Shown: positions 1 to 9,118 of the stretch, in pieces | How positions within the stretch are numbered: position 1 is the first letter of the stretch | Layout: every line of letters starts with the position of its first letter | NCBI GenBank assembly: GCA_937873265.1 | Contig: CALMVL010000041.1 | Location: 1 to 40,568 of the forward strand | Origin: an uncultured Granulicella sp. | GTDB lineage: Bacteria; Acidobacteriota; Terriglobia; Terriglobales; Acidobacteriaceae | Direction of reading: 5' to 3' | DNA length: 40,568 nucleotides | Program-made: the position numbers and the translations under genes | Notes under the pieces: generated by a model | What the model was told of the DNA's origin: nothing | Databases searched by the model: none | What the model saw: the letters and a program-made list of their open reading frames with translations, nothing else

Positions 1-1
1 T

Positions 2-877
2 CTTGTTGTTGCGGCCACCGACGGCCCGATGCCGCAGACCAAGGAGCACGTGCTGCTGGCGCGCCAGGTCGGCGTTCCCTACATCGTCGTCTTCCTGAAC
101 AAGTGCGACGCGGTGGAAGACGAGGAGCTGATCGAGCTGGTGGAGATGGAGGTGCGCGAGCTTCTGTCGAAGTACGACTACCCGGGCGACGACACGCCGA
201 TCATCCGCGGATCGGCTCTGGGCGCGCTGAACGGCGAAGCCCAGTGGGAGGCCAAGATCGACGAGCTGATGGCGGCGGTGGACAAGTATGTTCCGCAGCC
301 GGAGCGCGCGGTGGATCTGCCGTTCCTGATGCCGATCGAAGACATCTTCTCGATCTCGGGTCGCGGCACGGTGGTGACGGGCCGCATCGAGCGGGGCAAG
401 ATCAAGGTGGGCGAGCCGTGCTCGATCGTGGGCTTCCGCGACACCCAGCAGACGGTCTGCACCGGCGTCGAGATGTTCAAGAAGCAGCTGGACGAGGGCA
501 TGGCGGGCGACAACGCCGGTCTTCTGCTGCGCGGCATCGCCAAGGAAGATGTGGAGCGCGGGATGGTGTTGGCCAAGCCCGGCTCGATCACGCCGCACAC
601 CCAGTTCAAGGGCGAGATCTACGTGCTGTCGAAGGAAGAAGGCGGCCGCCACACACCGTTCTTCAACGGCTACCGCCCGCAGTTTTACTTCCGGACCACG
701 GACGTGACCGGATCGGCGAAGCTGCCCGAAGGTACCGAGATGGTGATGCCGGGCGACAACATCTCGCTTGAGATCACGCTGGGCACGCCGGTGGCGATGG
801 AAAAGGGCCTGCGCTTCGCTATCCGCGAAGGCGGCCGGACCGTCGGCGCCGGAACCATCTCCGAAATCATCAAGTAG
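2..877 (+). CDS. tuf: Elongation factor Tu, 3' part (5' end outside window)
   Basis: EF-Tu carries aminoacyl-tRNA to the ribosomal A site as a GTPase in the cytoplasm. The reading frame is open from base 2, so the track start at 29 is internal. About 290 of the usual ~395 residues are present; the P-loop and switch I lie outside the window. Visible are the end of the G domain with the guanine-specificity motif NKCD and the GSAL motif, then the two beta-barrel domains ([39 protein letters not shown]) and the usual end at GGRTVGAG. It directly precedes rpsJ, the common str-to-S10 arrangement, with a strong stem-loop in between. Confidence 0.98.
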   Translation, partial: LVVAATDGPMPQTKEHVLLARQVGVPYIVVFLNKCDAVEDEELIELVEMEVRELLSKYDYPGDDTPIIRGSALGALNGEAQWEAKIDELMAAVDKYVPQPERAVDLPFLMPIEDIFSISGRGTVVTGRIERGKIKVGEPCSIVGFRDTQQTVCTGVEMFKKQLDEGMAGDNAGLLLRGIAKEDVERGMVLAKPGSITPHTQFKGEIYVLSKEEGGRHTPFFNGYRPQFYFRTTDVTGSAKLPEGTEMVMPGDNISLEITLGTPVAMEKGLRFAIREGGRTVGAGTISEIIK

Positions 878-885
878 CTGAACAC

Positions 886-918
886 GCGAGCTGCTTGCGT
901 CAGTCGTAAGCAGCTCGC
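886..918 (+). promoter_or_regulatory. 14-bp stem-loop between tuf and rpsJ
   Basis: The arms GCGAGCTGCTTGCG and CGTAAGCAGCTCGC pair over 14 positions (one G-T) around the 5-nt loop TCAGT. No T-run follows, so a simple intrinsic terminator is unlikely. It lies 36 bases before the rpsJ start. It could be an mRNA processing or stability element, or part of an S10-operon leader control site; the sequence does not decide. Confidence 0.6.
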
Positions 919-954
919 CCTTACCTGATCTTTGCGAAACGGAAGAGAAGCGAC

Positions 955-1272
955 ATGGCGGGACAGAGAATTCGAATTCGGTTGAAGGCGTACGACTACC
1001 GTGTGCTGGACACCTCCACCGGGGAGATTGTCGAGACAGCTAAGCGCACGGGGGCTCAGGTTGCGGGCCCGATCCCGCTGCCGACCATGAAGAACAAGTA
1101 CTGTGTGCTGCGCTCGCCGCACGTGGACAAGAAGTCCCGCGAGGCCTTCGAGATCCGCACGCACAAGCGGCTGATCGACATCCTCGAGCCCACGCAGCAG
1201 ACGGTCGACGCCCTGATGAAGCTCGATCTCCCCGCTGGGGTCGATGTCGAGATCAAGACGGTTCAGAAGTAA
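955..1272 (+). CDS. rpsJ: 30S ribosomal protein S10
   Basis: S10 is a 30S head protein and, as NusE, a partner of NusB in antitermination. The 105-residue length is normal. The N-terminus ([13 protein letters not shown]) and the segment [19 protein letters not shown] are diagnostic. The product ends normally after the C-terminal strand (VDVEIKT). The start is an ATG preceded by a GGAAGAG Shine-Dalgarno-like stretch. It is the first gene of the S10 cluster, 77 bases after tuf and 58 before rplC. Confidence 0.98.
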   Translation: MAGQRIRIRLKAYDYRVLDTSTGEIVETAKRTGAQVAGPIPLPTMKNKYCVLRSPHVDKKSREAFEIRTHKRLIDILEPTQQTVDALMKLDLPAGVDVEIKTVQK

Positions 1273-1330
1273 GTAGTCCCGGCAGTGTCGTTGAGCTTCG
1301 GGTTCGGCGGCATGATGAGGAGGAGAAACG

Positions 1331-2065
1331 ATGTCCGTTACAGGGATTCTTGGAAAAAAGATCGGAATGACACAGCTGTTTGATGATCGCGGCGAGGTGC
1401 ATCCCGTCACGGTTTTGAAGGCCGGCCCGTGCGTGATTACCCAGCTCAAGACGCTGGCGACCGATGGCTACAACGCAGCGCAGATCGGGTATGTCGATTT
1501 CATTAAGGCGTCGAAGGTCAACAAGGCGATGACCGGCCACTTCGCGAAGTCTGACGTGCCGCCCGTGCGTGTGCTCAAGGAGGTCTCGATCGAGGAGACC
1601 GCGGCTGGCAGCGCAGGCGACGGCGTCAAGGCGGGAGATCGGGTGCTCGTCGACATCTTTGCCGAGGAAAAGTTTGTGGATGTGATCGGGACGTCCAAGG
1701 GGCGCGGCTTCGCCGGCGTGGTTCGTCGGCATCACTTCGGTGGCGGACCAAAGGCCCATGGGCACATGTTTCAGGTTCAGGGATCGATTGGCGCGTCCTC
1801 CTTCCCGTCCCGCGTCTTTCCCGGACAGCGCATGCCGGGGCACATGGGAACGGATCAGGTGACGGTGCGCAATCTCCGGATCCGCGGTCTGGATCTTGAG
1901 GACAACCTGATCATGGTTGAGGGCGCGGTACCCGGTCCTCGCGACGGGTATGTGCTGATCTCGAAAGCGAAGGCGCCTCCGAGAGAGCGCCGCGGATTCG
2001 CAGGGGCGACGACGCTTGACCCGCTGAAGGCCTCGAAGAAGGCGGCTCCTGCAAAAAAGAAGTAG
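1331..2065 (+). CDS. rplC: 50S ribosomal protein L3
   Basis: L3 is an early 23S rRNA-binding protein near the peptidyl transferase centre. The start (TGILGKKIGMTQLF) is typical, and a strong GAGGAGGAG site lies just upstream of the ATG. The central extended loop is recognisable in GRGFAGVVRRHHFGGG, GASSFPSRVFPGQRMPGHMG and NLIMVEGAVPGP. At 244 residues it is longer than the E. coli protein. The excess is mainly a basic Lys/Ala C-terminal tail (KASKKAAPAKKK), which probably contacts rRNA. Confidence 0.98.
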   Translation: MSVTGILGKKIGMTQLFDDRGEVHPVTVLKAGPCVITQLKTLATDGYNAAQIGYVDFIKASKVNKAMTGHFAKSDVPPVRVLKEVSIEETAAGSAGDGVKAGDRVLVDIFAEEKFVDVIGTSKGRGFAGVVRRHHFGGGPKAHGHMFQVQGSIGASSFPSRVFPGQRMPGHMGTDQVTVRNLRIRGLDLEDNLIMVEGAVPGPRDGYVLISKAKAPPRERRGFAGATTLDPLKASKKAAPAKKK

Positions 2066-2137
2066 TCAGCGGAACGAAGATCGCTAGCCGGTGACCCTTG
2101 GGAAACAGGACAGTTCACCGATCAAGAGAGAAGACAG

Positions 2138-2815
2138 ATGGCAAACATCGACGTAGTAAATCTCGGGGGAGACAAGGTGGGCGAGTTTGAGCTTGCGCCG
2201 CAGATCTTCACCGGCGAGGTAAACGAGGCGCTGCTGTGGGAGTCGGTCAAGCACTATCGCGCCGCTCTGCGGCAGGGAACGGCGGCGACGAAGAATCGCA
2301 AGCTCGTCTCCGGCTCGGGAAAGAAGCTATGGAAGCAGAAGGGAACCGGACGGGCGCGTGTCGGGTCGATCCGGTCTCCGCTCTGGCGCTCCGGTGGAAC
2401 GGTGCATGGGCCGCAGCCCCGGTCGTATGAGTACGCGTTCCCACGCAAGAAGCTGATGGGAGCGCTTCGCTCGGCGCTTTCGGCGAAGCTTGCCGAAGGC
2501 AGGCTCACGGTGGTCGATTCCTTTACGGTTGCCGAGGCAAAGACCAAGCTTTACCAGGCGGCGTTGCGCGCACTGAAGACCGGAAAGACGACGCTTCTGG
2601 TTGAGTCCAGCCGCAAGCTCGACGAGACGCTCTATCTGGGGTCGCGCAACCTAGCCGGTGTGGAGCTGGTGCTGAGCTCCGAGGTGCACCCCTACGATCT
2701 GTTGCGGTACGAGCACGCCGTGTTTTCGCGGGACGCGATCGAGGCCCTGCAGGAGACCCTGGTGAAGCAGGCCTCGAAGCGCCACGCCGCCGAGTCTCAG
2801 AAAGGAGCTGCCTAG
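2138..2815 (+). CDS. rplD: 50S ribosomal protein L4
   Basis: L4 binds 23S rRNA domain I, and its extended loop lines the exit tunnel. That loop is clear as GSGKKLWKQKGTGRAR followed by GSIRSPLWRSGGTVHGP. The 225 residues include an Ala/Lys-rich C-terminus slightly longer than in E. coli. In E. coli L4 represses its own operon; nothing in this sequence proves that here. Its TAG stop directly abuts the rplW ATG, so the two are probably translationally coupled. Confidence 0.98.
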   Translation: MANIDVVNLGGDKVGEFELAPQIFTGEVNEALLWESVKHYRAALRQGTAATKNRKLVSGSGKKLWKQKGTGRARVGSIRSPLWRSGGTVHGPQPRSYEYAFPRKKLMGALRSALSAKLAEGRLTVVDSFTVAEAKTKLYQAALRALKTGKTTLLVESSRKLDETLYLGSRNLAGVELVLSSEVHPYDLLRYEHAVFSRDAIEALQETLVKQASKRHAAESQKGAA

Positions 2816-3109
2816 ATGCCGACGCTGTATACCGTTCTTCGCCGTCCCCTCATCACCGAAAAGGGAATGGGGGTGAAGGAGACCCAAAATACGCTGGTCT
2901 TTGAGGTTGCGCTCGCGGCCACCAAGACCGAGGTGCGGCAGGCCGTGGAGACGCTCTTCAAGGTCAAAGTGCAAGGCGTCCGCACCTCCACCGTCGAAGG
3001 CAAGGAACGTCGCCGGGGCAAATTCTCCGGCTACCGCCCTGACTGGAAGAAGGCCTATGTCCGCCTTCGCGACGGCGAGAAGATGCCCGAGTACCTCGAC
3101 AGCCTCTAG
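2816..3109 (+). CDS. rplW: 50S ribosomal protein L23
   Basis: L23 sits at the tunnel exit and is the docking site for trigger factor and SRP. The family signature is visible in [35 protein letters not shown] and the loop rich in basic residues ([20 protein letters not shown]). At 97 residues it has the usual length. The ATG follows the rplD stop with no gap; the ribosome-binding site (AAAGGAG) lies inside the rplD 3' end. The gap to rplB is 77 bases. Confidence 0.98.
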   Translation: MPTLYTVLRRPLITEKGMGVKETQNTLVFEVALAATKTEVRQAVETLFKVKVQGVRTSTVEGKERRRGKFSGYRPDWKKAYVRLRDGEKMPEYLDSL

Positions 3110-3186
3110 ACGATCTGGAGTCTCTTTCCGCTAACCCTGTTTTCTCGCGTCTCCGATCCCGAGGCGCGCAGGCAAGGATACAAACG

Positions 3187-4011
3187 ATGCCGATCAAGAC
3201 ATTTCGCCCGATCACCCCGTCGCTCCGCTTTGCTACCAAGCTGGTAAACGACGATATCACCACCGATAAGCCGTACCGTCCGCTGCTCGCCGTCAAGCAG
3301 CGGACCGGGGGCCGCAACTCGACCGGGATGCTCAGCATTCGGCATCAAGGCGGCGGACACAAGCAGAAGCTGCGGATCATCGACTTCAAGCGCAACAAAT
3401 TCGGCGTCCCCGGAACGGTCGCGACCATCGAGTACGACCCGAACCGGTCGTCGCGCATTGCGCTCGTGAACTACGCGGACGGCGAAAAGCGCTACATCAT
3501 CCAGCCGATCGGCTTGAAGGTGGGCCAGCAGGTCATGAGCGGACCGGATGCCGATATCCTCGTTGGAAACGCGCTTCCGCTCAAAAATATCCCGGCCGGA
3601 ACGACGGTGCACAACATTGAGCTGCGTCCGGGAAAAGGCGCGCAGATGGCGCGGTCGGCCGGAGCACAGGTGCAGCTGGTCGCCAAGGAGGGCGAGTACG
3701 CTCTGCTGAAGCTGCCCTCGGGCGAGACGCGCCGGGTTCTGATTGAGTGCATGGCGACGATCGGCCAGGTCGGCAACACCGACCACGAGAATGTGACGAT
3801 CGGCAAAGCGGGCCGGAACCGATGGAAGGGTATCCGTCCGGCAAACCGAGGCGTGTCGATGAATCCCGTCGATCACCCGCATGGCGGTGGCGAGGGAAAG
3901 ACCTCCGGTGGACGGCATCCCGTCACCCCGTGGGGCCAGCCGACGCGTGGATACAAGACGCGCAACAACAAGCGGACAGACACGTTTATCGTCAGCCGCA
4001 GATCGAAGTAG
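3187..4011 (+). CDS. rplB: 50S ribosomal protein L2
   Basis: L2 is needed for subunit joining and for the structure of the peptidyl transferase centre. The 274-residue protein has the typical start ([13 protein letters not shown]), the motif RQQGGGHK-like stretch [13 protein letters not shown], the OB- and SH3-like core, and the functional loop [17 protein letters not shown] with the conserved histidine. It ends in a basic tail. An AAGGA site lies about 10 bases before the ATG. The 3' end carries the 15-mer AAGTAGAGAGATCCG that recurs at the end of rplX. Confidence 0.98.
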   Translation: MPIKTFRPITPSLRFATKLVNDDITTDKPYRPLLAVKQRTGGRNSTGMLSIRHQGGGHKQKLRIIDFKRNKFGVPGTVATIEYDPNRSSRIALVNYADGEKRYIIQPIGLKVGQQVMSGPDADILVGNALPLKNIPAGTTVHNIELRPGKGAQMARSAGAQVQLVAKEGEYALLKLPSGETRRVLIECMATIGQVGNTDHENVTIGKAGRNRWKGIRPANRGVSMNPVDHPHGGGEGKTSGGRHPVTPWGQPTRGYKTRNNKRTDTFIVSRRSK

Positions 4012-4023
4012 AGAGATCCGGGC

Positions 4024-4038
4024 CGCCCCTGAGGGGCG
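4024..4038 (+). promoter_or_regulatory. Short GC-rich stem-loop between rplB and rpsS
   Basis: CGCCCC and GGGGCG form a perfect 6-bp stem around the loop TGA. No T-run follows, so it is not an intrinsic terminator. It sits 39 bases before rpsS and may stabilise or punctuate the polycistronic mRNA. Confidence 0.4.
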
Positions 4039-4077
4039 CGTTCCCAGCAAATTTCGGCAGCACTGGAGTGTAATGCG

Positions 4078-4365
4078 ATGGCACGTTCCGCGAAAAAGGG
4101 CCCGTTTATCGACGCGCACCTGATGGTTAAGATCAACGTGATGAACCAGGCCAATGACAAAAAGGTCCTCAGGACCTGGTCGCGCCGGTCCACCATTCAC
4201 CCCGACATGGTCGGCCACACGATTGCGGTTCACAACGGCCGTAAGTTCATCCCGGTGTATGTGACCGAGAATATGGTTGGCCACAAGCTCGGAGAGTTTT
4301 CGGCGACCCGCACCTTTAAGGGCCACTCTGCGCGCGCGACCGAGACGTCGGCCAAGCCGAAGTAA
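4078..4365 (+). CDS. rpsS: 30S ribosomal protein S19
   Basis: S19 is a 30S head protein that contacts S13 and the intersubunit bridges. The sequence is canonical: [13 protein letters not shown] at the start, then [38 protein letters not shown] and the final TRTFKGH. At 95 residues it is normal in length. The chosen ATG is preceded by a TGGAGTG site. The upstream gap of 66 bases after rplB holds a small hairpin. Confidence 0.98.
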   Translation: MARSAKKGPFIDAHLMVKINVMNQANDKKVLRTWSRRSTIHPDMVGHTIAVHNGRKFIPVYVTENMVGHKLGEFSATRTFKGHSARATETSAKPK

Positions 4366-4416
4366 ATCGGGCACCCCCGTCGATGACGGGATCAGCATTT
4401 TCTGGAAGGAAGTTCC

Positions 4417-4881
4417 ATGGCAAAGACAGCGACACGAAGCACCCCCCGGGAGTTCCGCGCGGAAGCGCGATTCCAACGGACCAGCCCACAGAAGGCGAAG
4501 CTCGTTCTCGACCTGATCAAGGGTCTCCGGGTTGAGCAGGCGCGAAATACAGTGGCGTTCAGCACCAAGCGTATCGCGCCAGTGGTCTTGAAGGCGCTTG
4601 ATTCGGCGATTGCCAACGCGCGGTATCTCTCAGAAGAGCAAGGGCTCGATGTCGATGTAGACGATCTATACGTCAAGTCGGCCGTGGCGAATGAGGGACC
4701 CCGTTTGAAGCGGATCCGGCCTGCGCCGATGGGGCGCGCCTTCCGCTATCAGCGCCGCTTGGCGCACATCATTGTGACCGTCGCCGAGAAGCGGCCGGGC
4801 TCGTCGGCGTCGGAGACGGCCAGCGGCAGCGGTCGGGCGGCAGGGAAGGGAACGCGTCCCTCCGGCAAATCTGCGAGGTAG
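4417..4881 (+). CDS. rplV: 50S ribosomal protein L22 with C-terminal extension
   Basis: L22 lines the nascent peptide tunnel with its long beta hairpin. Recognisable parts are FQRTSPQKAKLVLDLIKGL, ALDSAIANARYLSE and the hairpin region NEGPRLKRIRPAPMGRAFRYQRRLAHIIVTV. The protein is 154 residues against roughly 110 in E. coli. The excess is a low-complexity Ser/Gly/Ala/Arg-rich tail, probably disordered and rRNA-bound or exposed. The ATG follows a GGAAGGAAG site. A 105-base gap separates it from rpsC. Confidence 0.97.
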   Translation: MAKTATRSTPREFRAEARFQRTSPQKAKLVLDLIKGLRVEQARNTVAFSTKRIAPVVLKALDSAIANARYLSEEQGLDVDVDDLYVKSAVANEGPRLKRIRPAPMGRAFRYQRRLAHIIVTVAEKRPGSSASETASGSGRAAGKGTRPSGKSAR

Positions 4882-4986
4882 CGTTCGGATTGTCGGGAAC
4901 GAAACCAGGTTTTTACTGTAGAATCAGAGTTTCGACCAGAAACGTCGCCCGGCTCAACCGGAGAGCGGCGAGAGCTAAAGGAAGAT

Positions 4987-5673
4987 ATGGGACAGAAGGT
5001 CCATCCATACGGGTTTCGCCTCGGCGTGAATAAGCCTTGGAAGTCGCGGTGGTTTGTCGAGCGCGGCTACGACAAGCTGCTGGTTGAGGATGTGAAGCTC
5101 AAAGCAGAGCTGCGCGAAAAGCTGAAGGCCGCCGGCGTGAGTTCGGTTGAGGTCGAACGGCCTGGCAACAAGCTGCGCCTGATTATCCGCACTGCCCGCC
5201 CGGGCATCATCATCGGCCGCAAGGGAGCCGAGATCGATAAGCTGAAGGCGGATATCCAGAAGCGTACCTCGCGCGAGGTGTTCATCGACATCCTCGAGGT
5301 CAACAAGCCGGAGCTTGACGCGCAGCTGGTTGCGGAGAGCATTGCGTTGCAACTCGAGAAGCGGGTTTCGTTTCGCCGTGCAATGCGCAAATCGGTCGAT
5401 TCGGCGCTGCGCTTCGGCTGCAAAGGGATTAAGGTGCGTGTCTCGGGGCGTTTGAACGGCAACGAGATCGCCCGATCGGAGTGGTATCTGCAGGGGCGTC
5501 TCCCGCTGCACACCCTGCGTGCCGATATCGACTACGGCTTTGCCGAGGCTCACACCACCTACGGCATCATCGGTGTCAAGACGTGGGTCTACCGCGGGGA
5601 CATCTACGAGCAGCGGAAGCGGCGAGATCAACCTGGAGTCGTGACCGGCGCCGCCGGCGTCTTTCAGTCCTGA
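4987..5673 (+). CDS. rpsC: 30S ribosomal protein S3
   Basis: S3 forms part of the mRNA entry channel and its helicase activity. The protein starts [13 protein letters not shown] and holds a type II KH domain with the GxxG-type loop in [14 protein letters not shown]. The C-terminal domain shows [37 protein letters not shown] and [10 protein letters not shown]. The length of 228 residues is normal. An AAAGGAAG site precedes the ATG. In the 105-base gap upstream I see a TAGAAT hexamer without a suitably spaced -35 box. Confidence 0.98.
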   Translation: MGQKVHPYGFRLGVNKPWKSRWFVERGYDKLLVEDVKLKAELREKLKAAGVSSVEVERPGNKLRLIIRTARPGIIIGRKGAEIDKLKADIQKRTSREVFIDILEVNKPELDAQLVAESIALQLEKRVSFRRAMRKSVDSALRFGCKGIKVRVSGRLNGNEIARSEWYLQGRLPLHTLRADIDYGFAEAHTTYGIIGVKTWVYRGDIYEQRKRRDQPGVVTGAAGVFQS

Positions 5674-5746
5674 GAGGCAGCTGTCTTGACGTTTGGGGCA
5701 ATCGCCAGGTCAATCCTGGTCTGTAACGGAGCAATGAGGCTTTTTT

Positions 5747-6184
5747 ATGTTGATGCCGAAGAAGGTGAAGTACCGGAAGCAGCAGCGCGGTCGCATGACA
5801 GGCAAGGCGTGGCGCGGCTCCGATCTCTCGTTTGGAGATTTCGGCCTGAAAGCCATGGAGTGTGGCTACATCACGGACCGGCAGATCGAGGCGAGTCGTA
5901 TTGCCATGACGCGGTTCATCAAACGTGGTGGCAAGGTCTGGCTGCGCCTGTTTCCCGATAAGCCGATCACCAAGAAACCAGCAGAAACTCGCATGGGCAA
6001 AGGAAAGGGCGCTCCGGATCACTGGGTTGCTGTGATCCGGCCTGGCAAAATCCTGTTTGAGATGGAGGGGGTCAGCTCCGAGCTGGCCAAGGAGGCCATG
6101 CGTTTAGCTTCCCACAAGCTCCCGCTCAAAACCACGTTTGTCGAGCGCCCCGGCGTCAGGGCAGTGGCGGCAGCAAAGGGCTGA
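5747..6184 (+). CDS. rplP: 50S ribosomal protein L16
   Basis: L16 helps position A-site tRNA in the 50S subunit. The start [17 protein letters not shown] matches the family, which favours the ATG at 5747 over the one two codons downstream. Other family segments are [36 protein letters not shown] and [25 protein letters not shown]. At 145 residues it is slightly longer than the E. coli protein at its C-terminus. GAGG upstream is the likely ribosome-binding site. Confidence 0.98.
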   Translation: MLMPKKVKYRKQQRGRMTGKAWRGSDLSFGDFGLKAMECGYITDRQIEASRIAMTRFIKRGGKVWLRLFPDKPITKKPAETRMGKGKGAPDHWVAVIRPGKILFEMEGVSSELAKEAMRLASHKLPLKTTFVERPGVRAVAAAKG

Positions 6185-6235
6185 CGACCTCGGCAGGGAT
6201 GTCGATGGTCTCACGTCGTTCGGAAGGATTTATCT

Positions 6236-6514
6236 ATGGACATCGCGAAAATAAGAAACCTCTCCGATGAGGAGCTAAAAACGGAGCAGGCCAAGGCGGG
6301 CGAGCAGATCTTTCGCATTCGCTTTCAGAAGAGCCTCGGCAATCAGGAAGGCGTCAAGAATCTTCGATCGCTGAAGCTTGACGTCGCCCGAATGAAGACG
6401 ATCGAGCGTGACCGCGAGCTTGCGTCCGCTCGCGAATCCGGTTCCATCAAAGAGGGTACGGTCGCACCGAGTCAGCGATCTCCCCGCAAGTCGGCAAACA
6501 AGGCTAAGTCATGA
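6236..6514 (+). CDS. rpmC: 50S ribosomal protein L29, extended
   Basis: L29 lies at the tunnel exit beside L23. The two-helix core is present (IRNLSDEELKTEQAK, QIFRIRFQKSLGN, LRSLKLDVARMKTIERDREL). The protein has 92 residues where most homologues have 60-70. The extra residues form a Ser/Lys-rich tail of low complexity. A GGAAGGA site precedes the ATG. Its stop overlaps the rpsQ start as ATGA, so rpsQ is probably translated by re-initiation. Confidence 0.96.
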   Translation: MDIAKIRNLSDEELKTEQAKAGEQIFRIRFQKSLGNQEGVKNLRSLKLDVARMKTIERDRELASARESGSIKEGTVAPSQRSPRKSANKAKS

Positions 6515-6843
6515 CAGAAACCGTATCCACCCCCGAAGCCAAAGCTGTCGCGTCTCGTCGCAATGAGAAGGTCGGTCTTGTTGTCTCGACCAAGATGCAG
6601 AAGACCATCGTCGTCGAGATCGAGATGCGTAAGGCTCACCCGAAGTACAAGCGTGTGATCAAGTCGAACAAGAAGTTCTACGCGCACGACGAGCAGAATT
6701 CGGCCCGTGTCGGCGACGTGGTCCGCATCCGCGAGGGGCGGCCACTGTCGAAGCTGAAGCGTTGGTCGCTTGAAGAGATCGTGCGCCGGTCGTCGCTCGC
6801 GCAGCTGCCGGACGTCAAGGTCGACGCGATCGAGGTAAAGTAA
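6511..6843 (+). CDS. rpsQ: 30S ribosomal protein S17
   Basis: S17 binds 16S rRNA early in 30S assembly. The OB-fold core is evident in GLVVSTKMQKTIVVEIE, HPKYKRVIKSNKKFYAHDE and GDVVRIREGRPLSKLKRWSLEEI. At 110 residues it is longer than the ~85 typical of bacteria; the extra length is an N-terminal stretch (TETVSTPEAKAVASRR) and a short C-terminal tail. It overlaps rpmC by 4 bases (ATGA), indicating translational coupling. Confidence 0.97.
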   Translation: MTETVSTPEAKAVASRRNEKVGLVVSTKMQKTIVVEIEMRKAHPKYKRVIKSNKKFYAHDEQNSARVGDVVRIREGRPLSKLKRWSLEEIVRRSSLAQLPDVKVDAIEVK

Positions 6844-6903
6844 CTTTCTTGGCGGCGGCCGGTGTCCGGCACGCCGCGTTCCCGTGAACCTTTGGAGGTG
6901 CAC

Positions 6904-7275
6904 ATGGCTGTGCAGATGCGCACAATTTTGGATGTCGCCGACAACTCCGGCGCACGCAAGCTGCAGGTCATCCTGCCGCTTGGAGGTGGGCTCGGCAAGA
7001 TCGCCGGCCTGGGTGATGTCGTGACCGCCGCGGTCAAAGAAGCCTCGCCGGATGGAACGGTAAAAAAGGGCAAGGTGGTCAAGGCCGTCATCGTTCGGAC
7101 CCGAAAGGAGTCCCGGCGGCGCGATGGGACGTATATCCGTTTCGACCAGAACGCGGCCGTCGTGATCAACGATGCGCTGGAGCCGGTCGGCACGCGCGTC
7201 TTCGGTCCGGTGGCGCGCGAGCTTCGCGAAAAGAAGTTTCTCAAGATCGTTTCGCTCGCTCCGGAAGTGATCTAG
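6904..7275 (+). CDS. rplN: 50S ribosomal protein L14
   Basis: L14 forms intersubunit bridges with 16S rRNA. I chose the ATG at 6904, not the track start at 6862: TTTGGAGGTG lies directly upstream, and the protein then begins [19 protein letters not shown], which fits the family. Other hallmarks are [37 protein letters not shown] and [13 protein letters not shown]. It has 123 residues, as expected. Confidence 0.98.
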   Translation: MAVQMRTILDVADNSGARKLQVILPLGGGLGKIAGLGDVVTAAVKEASPDGTVKKGKVVKAVIVRTRKESRRRDGTYIRFDQNAAVVINDALEPVGTRVFGPVARELREKKFLKIVSLAPEVI

Positions 7276-7365
7276 CGATCTCAAGGAACGAGCTAAAAAC
7301 AGCGAGGTCCGGCCTCGCTCGAACTGTTGGACTGTGGGAAAGATCGCCGAGGCGGGAGAGGCATT

Positions 7366-7689
7366 ATGGCACTGAAGATCAGGCGCAACGATCAGGTTGA
7401 AGTGATCGCGGGCAAGGACAAGGGCAAGCGTGGACGTGTTTTGCGGGTGTTGGCGGATCGGGACCGCGTGCTCGTGGAACACGTGGGTATGATCAAGAAG
7501 CACGTCAAGCCAAATCCCCAGCGAAACATCAAGGGCGGCATCGCCGAGCAGGAAGCGCCCATCCACATCTCGAACGTCATGCTGGTGGACGCGGACGGGA
7601 CCCGCACCCGGGTGGGATCGCGCGTGGACGGGCAGAACAAGGTGCGCATCTCCCGGGCGAGCGGAAACCTCATTCCGGACCGAAAGTAG
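7366..7689 (+). CDS. rplX: 50S ribosomal protein L24
   Basis: L24 initiates 50S assembly. The track begins at 7327, but the family start is the ATG at 7366 ([20 protein letters not shown]), with GGCGGGAGAG upstream. The KOW motif ([14 protein letters not shown]) is present, as are [11 protein letters not shown] and HISNVMLVD. The length is 107 residues, normal. A 115-base gap follows before rplE. Its stop region repeats the 15-mer seen at the end of rplB. Confidence 0.98.
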   Translation: MALKIRRNDQVEVIAGKDKGKRGRVLRVLADRDRVLVEHVGMIKKHVKPNPQRNIKGGIAEQEAPIHISNVMLVDADGTRTRVGSRVDGQNKVRISRASGNLIPDRK

Positions 7690-7804
7690 AGAGATCCGAC
7701 AAGAGCGCGAAACTTTGACGCGCTTTTTGCGGCGAACGGCCACGCAAACGGTATACGGACCCTTTGGTCCACTCCGGCCACCGTGGCGAGAATGGAGATG
7801 TGCA

Positions 7805-8353
7805 ATGGCAGCGCGACTACGAGAAAAGTACAACACGGATGTCAGGCCCGGTATCGCCAAGGAGCTTGGCATCGCCAACACCATGGCGATCCCGAGACTC
7901 GAAAAGATCGTCATCAACATGGGTCTTGGCGAGGCGACACAGAACGTCAAGATCATGGATCCGCTGATGGCCGATCTTGCCTCCATTGCCGGCCAGAAGC
8001 CGGTGACCACCAAGGCAAAGAAGTCCATCGCCGCGTTCAAGGTGAGGGAAGGCATGCCCATCGGCGCCATGGTCACCTTGCGCGGCGACGCCATGTACGA
8101 GTTCCTCGATCGGCTGATCTCGATTGCGTTGCCGCGCGTCCGCGACTTTCGCGGCGTGTCCTCGCGCAGCTTTGACGGTCGCGGCAACTATACCCTGGGT
8201 CTGCGGGATCAGCTCATCTTTGCCGAGATCGATTACGCCAAGGTGGATAAGCTCAAGGGCATGAACGTCACCATCGTCACCACGGCCAAGGACGACAACG
8301 GAGCCCGGGCTCTGCTGCGCGCGTTTGGCATGCCGTTCCGCCAGGGCGCCTAG
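7805..8353 (+). CDS. rplE: 50S ribosomal protein L5
   Basis: L5 binds 5S rRNA in the central protuberance with L18. The ATG at 7805 ([17 protein letters not shown]) follows a GGAGATG site; the track start at 7715 adds 30 residues that do not resemble the family. Conserved parts are [61 protein letters not shown] and the C-terminal [13 protein letters not shown]. The length is 182 residues. Confidence 0.98.
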   Translation: MAARLREKYNTDVRPGIAKELGIANTMAIPRLEKIVINMGLGEATQNVKIMDPLMADLASIAGQKPVTTKAKKSIAAFKVREGMPIGAMVTLRGDAMYEFLDRLISIALPRVRDFRGVSSRSFDGRGNYTLGLRDQLIFAEIDYAKVDKLKGMNVTIVTTAKDDNGARALLRAFGMPFRQGA

Positions 8354-8407
8354 CAGCAATCTGCTGTACAATTAGCCTTTGTGCTCAAAACAAGATTCGA
8401 GAGATAG

Positions 8408-8593
8408 ATGGCCACCACAGCAAAACGCGTGAAAGATGCACGCAAACCCAAGTTCAAGTCTCGCCAGCACAACCGGTGTCAGCTGTGCGGCCGCCCACGG
8501 GCATACCTGCGAAAGTTCGGCATCTGCCGTCTGTGCTTTCGCGGTCTGGCCCTCAAGGGAGAGATCCCAGGCGTCGTGAAGTCAAGCTGGTAG
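8408..8593 (+). CDS. rpsN: 30S ribosomal protein S14, zinc-binding type
   Basis: This is the short, zinc-ribbon (type Z) form of S14. Its 61 residues carry Cys24, Cys27, Cys40 and Cys43 in the pattern CxxC-x12-CxxC ([20 protein letters not shown]). The N-terminus is basic, and the ending [14 protein letters not shown] is typical. The zinc-free ~100-residue form of Proteobacteria is not seen in this window. The ATG at 8408 is preceded by a weak GAGAGAT stretch. A TACAAT hexamer lies 35 bases upstream but lacks a well-placed -35. Confidence 0.98.
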   Translation: MATTAKRVKDARKPKFKSRQHNRCQLCGRPRAYLRKFGICRLCFRGLALKGEIPGVVKSSW

Positions 8594-8719
8594 CAGGCGC
8601 CTGACCTATCCGGAAGTGCGTTCGGGGCGAAGCTGCTCCTGAAGACCTCTTCCACAGCAGCAACCTCCTCGCGGGTTCCGCGCAACGATGCGGCAAACGG
8701 AGGGCACAAGGAGAGATGG

Positions 8720-9118
8720 ATGAATCTTACGGATCCCGTTGCAGACTTTCTTACCCGTATTCGCAACTCCATGCGGTCGCGCCACCAGAAGTTCGATGCT
8801 CCGGCCTCGCGTCTCAAGGCGGAGATCGCCCGCATCCTCAAGGAGGAGGGATACATCGCGAACTATAAGGCGACCGAAGAAGAGGGACGCAAGGTGCTTC
8901 GGGTCTATCTGAAGTACGGCCCCAACAACGAGGCTGTGATTCGGGATCTTCGGCGGGTCTCCCGTCCAGGGTGCCGCGTCTATCTCGGGCGCGATGAGAT
9001 CCGTCGCGTTCAGGGCGGTCTTGGCATCTCGATCATGACCACGCCAAAGGGTGTGATGACTGGCCGCCAGGCGCGCCGTGAAGGCGTGGGCGGCGAAGTG
9101 CTCTGCGAGGTTTGGTAG
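8720..9118 (+). CDS. rpsH: 30S ribosomal protein S8
   Basis: S8 binds the central domain of 16S rRNA and in E. coli represses the spc operon. The product starts MNLTDPVADFLTRIRNS and continues with SRLKAEIARILKEEGYI. The C-terminal half shows RRVSRPGCRVYLG and the diagnostic GLGISIMTTPKGVMTGRQARREGVGGEVLCEVW. The length of 132 residues is normal. AAGGAGAG precedes the ATG. The 126-base gap before it is one of the larger ones in the spc part. Confidence 0.98.
   Translation: MNLTDPVADFLTRIRNSMRSRHQKFDAPASRLKAEIARILKEEGYIANYKATEEEGRKVLRVYLKYGPNNEAVIRDLRRVSRPGCRVYLGRDEIRRVQGGLGISIMTTPKGVMTGRQARREGVGGEVLCEVW

Noticed and set aside
3106-4476. 456-residue minus-strand ORF over rplB and rpsS
   Set aside because: It is antisense to clear ribosomal genes, Arg-rich, and shows no family features; a GC-driven shadow.
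4917-4924. TAGAAT hexamer before rpsC, and similar hexamers before rpsN (8367) and secY (11566), considered as internal promoters
   Set aside because: None has a reasonable -35 box at 16-18 bases; chance occurrence is likely.
6472-8187. 571-residue minus-strand ORF over rpsQ-rplE
   Set aside because: Antisense shadow of four certain ribosomal genes with no recognisable domain.
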